Part shown: piece by piece, positions 8,001 through 10,629 of the stretch
How positions within the stretch are numbered: position 1 is the stretch's first letter
Layout of the letters: each line of letters opens with the position of its first letter
Source: Candidatus Hydrogenedentota bacterium
GTDB lineage: Bacteria > Hydrogenedentota > Hydrogenedentia > Hydrogenedentales > CAITNO01
Length of the DNA stretch: 10,629 nt
Assembly: GCA_007118765.1 (NCBI GenBank)
Contig: SKQZ01000052.1
Location: 1-10,629 of the forward strand
Direction of reading: 5' to 3'
Notes under the pieces: generated by a model
Database searches by the model: none
What the model was told of the DNA's origin: nothing
What the model saw: the letters and a program-made list of their open reading frames with translations, nothing else
Made by a program: the position numbers and the translations under genes

Positions 8001-8570
8001 CGGCGCGGCCCGGCGCAATACGTGATTGTCAAATAGAAACCGATAGGTTTTTAGTGCCGGGTTCTCATGGGCCAGCTGCACAATAAGCAGCTCGGTGAAG
8101 GTCAGGTCCCAGTGACGCAGCTCGTTCGTCTGCGCCGCCAGAAACGCCTGCGGGTCATGGCTGTCGGCCAACGCGGTGTGGGGGGGATAATGACGCACAT
8201 ACGCAGGCAGCGTTATGGCCACAGTTTCCGGGCCGCGTGTCCGGCTGACGTATGCCAATCCGTTGTCTATAACACCGGGATGCAAGGTGTTGCAATACAG
8301 GCGTATCAAATGCCGCGCAATCTTGTTCAGCAGCATCATGGCCAGCAATTCCCCGGCCCGTGCCGGACGTCCGTCAGAAACGGCATCGGCATGTTGGTTC
8401 AAACACGCCGCCAATGATCGCGCGAACCGAAAAGGCGTGGCGGAAGACAGGCTTTCAGATTCGCTGGTCGAAACTGTTGCAGTATGCCAGCGCCGGGCTG
8501 CTTCCGTCATGGGTATGCCATGGGGGAAGTAATCAGGCGTTTCGGTCACTGTATCGTGTGCTATTTTCAT
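5094..8570 (-). CDS. Large GH13 alpha-amylase-family protein with helical N- and C-terminal domains
   Basis: From ATG 8570 the protein has 1158 residues; AGGGA at 8580-8584 gives nine-base spacing. A longer frame back to 8651 lacks such support. No signal peptide is seen, so it is probably cytoplasmic. Residues 1-290 are largely helical without a recognised family. The GH13 barrel spans about 293-735: DMVPNH (Asp407, His412), IIRFDAAMTL (nucleophile Asp527), LLLAEAFW (acid/base Glu592) and NNPDE (Asp653). All three catalytic carboxylates are present, but motif IV has Pro652 in place of the usual His, as in the NTPD-type motif of GlgE-like maltosyltransferases. A long insert with a WFPRPGEGG loop sits between motifs II and III. 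A beta-rich domain to about 855 and a helical region of about 300 residues follow. Hydrolysis or transfer on alpha-1,4-glucans is likely; the exact activity cannot be assigned. It is followed by dapB. Confidence 0.9.
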   Translation of the reverse strand: MKIAHDTVTETPDYFPHGIPMTEAARRWHTATVSTSESESLSSATPFRFARSLAACLNQHADAVSDGRPARAGELLAMMLLNKIARHLIRLYCNTLHPGVIDNGLAYVSRTRGPETVAITLPAYVRHYPPHTALADSHDPQAFLAAQTNELRHWDLTFTELLIVQLAHENPALKTYRFLFDNHVLRRAAPYDLLVEGVDEWLATQPPFPDTSFTLLQLLREPIRNSPDSLEGQIEYIMKRWRAWLPEALLEQLLLTRGVLREETMMRGLGPGPASTLAFHSQDYEEPEAFSQDEDWMPHVVLIAKLAYVWLDQLSKQYNRVLTTLSDIPDEELDRLAAWGFNALWLIGVWERSPASREIKQRMGNPEAASSAYSLYDYVIADDLGGEAAFHDLATRARQRGIRLAGDMVPNHVGLYSRWVVEHPDWFLQLRESPFPGYTFNGPDLSSDDRVGLYIEDGYWNHSDAAVVFKRVDNHTGDVRYIYHGNDGTSMPWNDTAQLNFLSAETREAVINTIVHVARMFPIIRFDAAMTLAKRHYQRLWFPRPGEGGAIPSRAEHGLDKDAFDQVFPAEFWREVVDRIAAEAPDTLLLAEAFWLMEGYFVRTLGMHRVYNSAFMNMLKLEENDKYRQTIKNVLEFSPAVLQRFVNFMNNPDEDTAQAQFGKGDKYFGVAVMLATMPGLPMFGHGQVEGYAEKYGMEYRRAYHEETPDTWLIERHEREVFPLLRKRYLFSGADHFALFDFVTPDGWVDENVFAYSNRVHDERALIVYNNAYNTTRGVLHTSTAINEARGDEQRLRRRPLAETLHLNTDPRYYVILRDERTRLEYLRHNATIAEQGLHFELQAYEYKAFIHIRQICDNDNSWGRLHQQLGDQGVPDMEEAYIEMHLAEILEPFRAMMTSDMPAQLLGTKSAGAWQETVRAFVVAVAKAVGTPDRVPAVLADIEECARDLRAFCAAPAPAQLPQPVRTYLLAGLPDADASPEERAKHWRSLAVYCLLRPIGALGAAPEADVPIVEGQTAGWMRSWLLVKHIARAFAEADNDDGWQAQQDAWLAYGCMAHRERLLSLDSEIWGPVLYAMFEDGNTRAILQVNRFNNRRWLNKEQLERFMHTLFLCNALALQQTGHITVTRLMMCYENIQDILHAASDTGYDMDRMLEALR

Positions 8571-8926
8571 GGGTGACTTTCCCTGCAGATTGCCAATAAA
8601 AAGACCGTTTGCTGCCCCGCAATACCATGCATGCGATGCCCTGTCCCTCACAGAAACGGATAATCATCCTTCTCCTTACAAGGATAACGCATTATCGCCC
8701 CGAATTGCCAGATAATGACAGGATCATTTTTGCATCAGACATGATTTATCACACATCGCAACCGTTTGTGGCGGCGATGCACTGAAGAAAGGCACAGTCG
8801 CTGTCAACATCATTGTTTTGGCGAAAAGGGCGGCAGTCCGACGCGGCAATCTGCTGTTACGTTACAGCGACTCCATCCGACATTGCGCAAACGACCTCGC
8901 ATCGGACTATGCACAAAAATTTAGGC
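8571..8926. other. Divergent intergenic region upstream of the GH13 gene
   Basis: No gene is seen here. The 130 bases next to the GH13 start must carry its promoter, but I found only a GATAAT-like -10 on the minus strand without a good -35. The inverted-repeat cluster in this region is listed separately. Further right are two weak hairpins, GCTGT/ACAGC near 8851-8867 and GCAT/ATGC near 8899-8912, and an AGTCCGA/TCGGACT pair about 60 bases apart. None matches a known RNA or site. Confidence 0.4.
8659..8696. promoter_or_regulatory. Cluster of inverted repeats, possible operator for the GH13-dapB operon
   Basis: Three short inverted repeats lie side by side about 90-125 bases upstream of the GH13 start: GGAT/ATCC in GGATAATCATCC (8658-8669), ATCCTT/AAGGAT (8666-8671 and 8680-8685), and GATAA/TTATC in GATAACGCATTATC (8683-8696). 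The recurring GATAA word and the dyad symmetry fit a binding site for a dimeric regulator or a leader hairpin. No named regulator consensus is recognised. Confidence 0.3.
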
Positions 8927-8955
8927 TTGACAAAAAATATATCTTAATATAGAAT
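8927..8955 (+). promoter_or_regulatory. Near-consensus sigma70-type promoter reading rightward
   Basis: A perfect -35 TTGACA (8927-8932) is separated by exactly 17 bases from TAGAAT (8950-8955), which matches the -10 consensus at five of six positions. It sits in a strikingly AT-rich tract (about 8911-8963) within otherwise GC-richer DNA. Transcription would start near 8962 and run toward 9281. Confidence 0.7.
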
Positions 8956-8982
8956 AATAAAAAGAACAGGCTGTAAGGCTGG

Positions 8983-9017
8983 CGCCGGGTTTGCTCACAT
9001 TGAATATGTTGACGGCG
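8983..9017 (+). ncRNA. Candidate leader hairpin in the 5' region of the 8962 transcript
   Basis: CGCCG (8983-8987) can pair with CGGCG (9013-9017), and TCACAT (8995-9000) with ATGTTGA (9006-9012) allowing one bulged T, around a five-base loop. A seven-base bulge separates the two helices on the left side. It lies about 20 bases after the predicted transcription start. It could be a regulatory leader or part of a small RNA; no riboswitch family is recognised. Confidence 0.3.
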
Positions 9018-9059
9018 AACACAGGATGGCGTCTATAAGGCGGACAAAGGAATTTGCTC

Positions 9060-9281
9060 ATGGTGTGGGCGTTTGTTGGTAAGGATGGGCATGTGCAAGC
9101 AAGTCCCGGAGGGGGTGCGGCGATGAATACGCATTTGTTGATGTCCCTTGTCTCCTCCCACCACCTGCACCTTACCACAGCACCTGCTGCCATGCGAGAG
9201 AGGGATGCAGAACTGACACCCCCTTGTCACGCGGCAGGAACCCTACACTGGGCCAGTCTATTCAGCAGATGGCTTCTTTAG
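9060..9281 (+). CDS. Doubtful small ORF downstream of the strong promoter
   Basis: This frame codes for 73 residues from ATG 9060, with AAAGGA (9046-9051) eight bases upstream. A second in-frame ATG at 9123 has an even better site, GGAGGGGG at 9108-9115, and would give 52 residues. The protein is rich in His, Leu, Ala and Ser (SSHHLHLTTAPAAM), has no membrane segment or motif that I recognise, and ends five bases before the stop of the converging gene. In favour are the promoter, leader and ribosome sites; against are the odd composition and the absence of any family resemblance. It may instead be an untranslated or antisense RNA reaching into the 3' end of the ceramidase-like gene. Confidence 0.3.
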   Translation: MVWAFVGKDGHVQASPGGGAAMNTHLLMSLVSSHHLHLTTAPAAMRERDAELTPPCHAAGTLHWASLFSRWLL

Positions 9282-9286
9282 ACTCA

Positions 9287-10629
9287 TCATTTCAAAACCA
9301 TAACCCGTTGCCCGTAAAACGACCTTAGCCCGCATGTTTCCCGGTTGTTGCGGGCGCCGCAGGCGTCTTCTGTGAAGGGCGCATTGACCGATTCGGCCAG
9401 TGACGCCAGCGCCTTTTCGATGAACGCGCCCAAGCCCGGCCCGTAGAAGGAACGGCTTTCAACTTCATAACCTCCATGGGCATATTCTTTTTCGTTGACG
9501 ATATACCCGATGTAGTCATTGGCAAGTCCCACGGCGAGCGGCAACGCACTCCCTTTTTGTTTGAGTTGTTGTTCCACGGCTTGGCCCACCGCCAAAAGCG
9601 GTTCGCCGGGCAAGCCTGCCAACCAAACAGGGCCGATGCACAGCAGTTGTAATTCGGCTTGTCGTGGCAGCGCTTCTTTGGCTGCATTCTTGAAGGCGGC
9701 GAATCTTCGTTTGGCGTCTTCCGAAAAGGCGAGGGGCGGCAGCGATGGCGTTTTGCGTACAATGGCGACGGAGGTCTCGGGCTTGGTCTCGATGTCACCG
9801 GCAATTTCGGCGGCAAGGTGCGCTATCCGGACGCCATACTGCTCCATACGCGTAAATTCGTCTTCTCCGTCCGGGGCGACGGGCGCTTGATCGCCCAATG
9901 CGCCATTCAGAAACAGTACGGTTGCGCCGGGGAATGCCTCCTCCAGTTCGCGTTGCAACACGCCCGGCCATTCCGCGGAGATATCCATGTTGGCCGCACT
10001 CAGGATGGTGGGATGGGAGGCAAAGTGTACAACCAGTGCGCGACATGCTCCCGCAAGATCGTCAAACCGCACCACGGCAAGCCGCGGATCAACCAACGGC
10101 GTTTCCCCGTCCGCGGTACGTTGTTCAAGGTTGTATTCCCAGCGCCGGTTGCGCGTTGCCTCCTCAACTTGTCCCACTCCATACCCCATGTGCATGGGTA
10201 CGGCGGTATCCGCCGCCTCCGTCAGTGCCGCGGCAATGGCGGACGTCATCTCGTCCACAATGGCCGGGTCGTACACGCCGAATTGCAGTTGCCAAAACCG
10301 CTCGGGATACATGGAAGGACCGGCGTGGGTATGTGAGGCCGCCACAAATACGGTGTCAAGGGTAAAGCCCAGCGCCTCCGATTTGTTTACAATCTGCTCC
10401 TTGAATTCAGGCGTTGACGAACGCAGATCGACGGTGACAAGCGCCAGGGGTTGTGTGCCGTCGTCGAGGAACAACACCTTGGCATGAAGCGGATCGTGTA
10501 CACCCGTCGCAGGGCGTCCCAAGCGCGACCCGTATCCTGCCAGCGGCACGTCGCGGGCTTCTACGTCGGGGGTAATGACAGCAGTGGCCACGCCCACCTC
10601 GAAGGCCGCCGCATGGGGATGCAACAGCA
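9287..10629 (-). CDS. Neutral/alkaline ceramidase-like hydrolase (5' end missing)
   Basis: The frame runs off the right edge: CTG and TTG codons precede LHPHAAAFEVGVATAVITP, and no convincing start is inside. Numbering from the TTG at 10624, about 445 residues are visible. Family features of the neutral ceramidase N-terminal domain are in order: GVATAVITP (11-19), AGYGSR (29-34), ASHTHAGP (96-103) and FASHP (201-205) with likely zinc-ligand histidines, NGALGDQAP (240-248), LPGEP (338-342) with the ligand-type Glu341, and ANDYIGYI (368-375) with a ligand-type Tyr. Ceramidases cleave the amide bond of ceramide; short bacterial members like this one are rarely characterised and may act on other amides or esters. 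The position matching the nucleophilic Ser of GDVSP is Ala247 here. The separate C-terminal beta domain of full ceramidases is absent; a 25-residue tail with two Cys ends the protein. Two TGA stops follow in tandem. Confidence 0.88.
   Translation of the reverse strand, partial: LLHPHAAAFEVGVATAVITPDVEARDVPLAGYGSRLGRPATGVHDPLHAKVLFLDDGTQPLALVTVDLRSSTPEFKEQIVNKSEALGFTLDTVFVAASHTHAGPSMYPERFWQLQFGVYDPAIVDEMTSAIAAALTEAADTAVPMHMGYGVGQVEEATRNRRWEYNLEQRTADGETPLVDPRLAVVRFDDLAGACRALVVHFASHPTILSAANMDISAEWPGVLQRELEEAFPGATVLFLNGALGDQAPVAPDGEDEFTRMEQYGVRIAHLAAEIAGDIETKPETSVAIVRKTPSLPPLAFSEDAKRRFAAFKNAAKEALPRQAELQLLCIGPVWLAGLPGEPLLAVGQAVEQQLKQKGSALPLAVGLANDYIGYIVNEKEYAHGGYEVESRSFYGPGLGAFIEKALASLAESVNAPFTEDACGARNNRETCGLRSFYGQRVMVLK

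Noticed and set aside
9659..10336. A 225-codon plus-strand open frame
   Set aside because: It is antisense to the ceramidase-like gene, has no plausible ribosome site that I could see, and its translation shows no recognisable motif.
1..10629. CRISPR array, insertion sequence, transposase or phage genes
   Set aside because: No regularly spaced direct repeats, terminal inverted repeats with a transposase, integrase or phage structural gene can be seen on either strand.

Overview
The window is bacterial: compact genes, Shine-Dalgarno sites, a sigma70-like promoter and a dapB gene, on moderately GC-rich DNA. It holds a large secreted-type protein with BACON, von Willebrand A and cohesin-like folds, a very large intracellular GH13 protein, a DUF4870-type membrane protein and a short neutral-ceramidase-like protein. 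That mix is what I would expect from an uncultured Hydrogenedentota, Planctomycetota or Chloroflexota-like lineage. This placement is inference from gene content; no rRNA or strong taxonomic marker is present.

Layout, left to right. (1) 1-2520 (+): the 3' part of a surface or secreted protein with two BACON-like domains, a vWFA domain with an intact MIDAS motif, and beta-rich C-terminal domains. (2) 2521-2851: a noncoding spacer with several potential hairpins. (3) 2852-4216 (+): a three-gene cluster that I regard as the most novel part. It has two tandem paralogous membrane proteins of about 60 residues, then a protein with a DUF4870/Tic20-like membrane domain fused to a C-terminal domain resembling a caspase/CHAT-like (clan CD) peptidase, with an apparent His/Cys pair. 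(4) 4217-4265: a short convergent junction with a stem-loop. (5) 5094-8570 then 4266-5069 (-): a 1158-residue GH13 protein followed 24 nt later by dapB, apparently one operon. (6) 8571-8926: intergenic DNA with a cluster of inverted repeats. (7) 8927-9281 (+): a near-consensus promoter, a leader hairpin and a doubtful small ORF. (8) 9287-10629 (-): a neutral-ceramidase-like hydrolase missing its 5' end.

How the genes relate. The 2852-4216 cluster reads as one membrane module: two small hydrophobic partners and a membrane-anchored putative protease in close succession. A signalling, stress-response or defence-like role is possible, but nothing in the sequence proves it. The GH13 gene and dapB are probably cotranscribed although their pathways (alpha-glucan and lysine/diaminopimelate) are unrelated. 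The two edge genes are incomplete and their neighbours cannot be judged.
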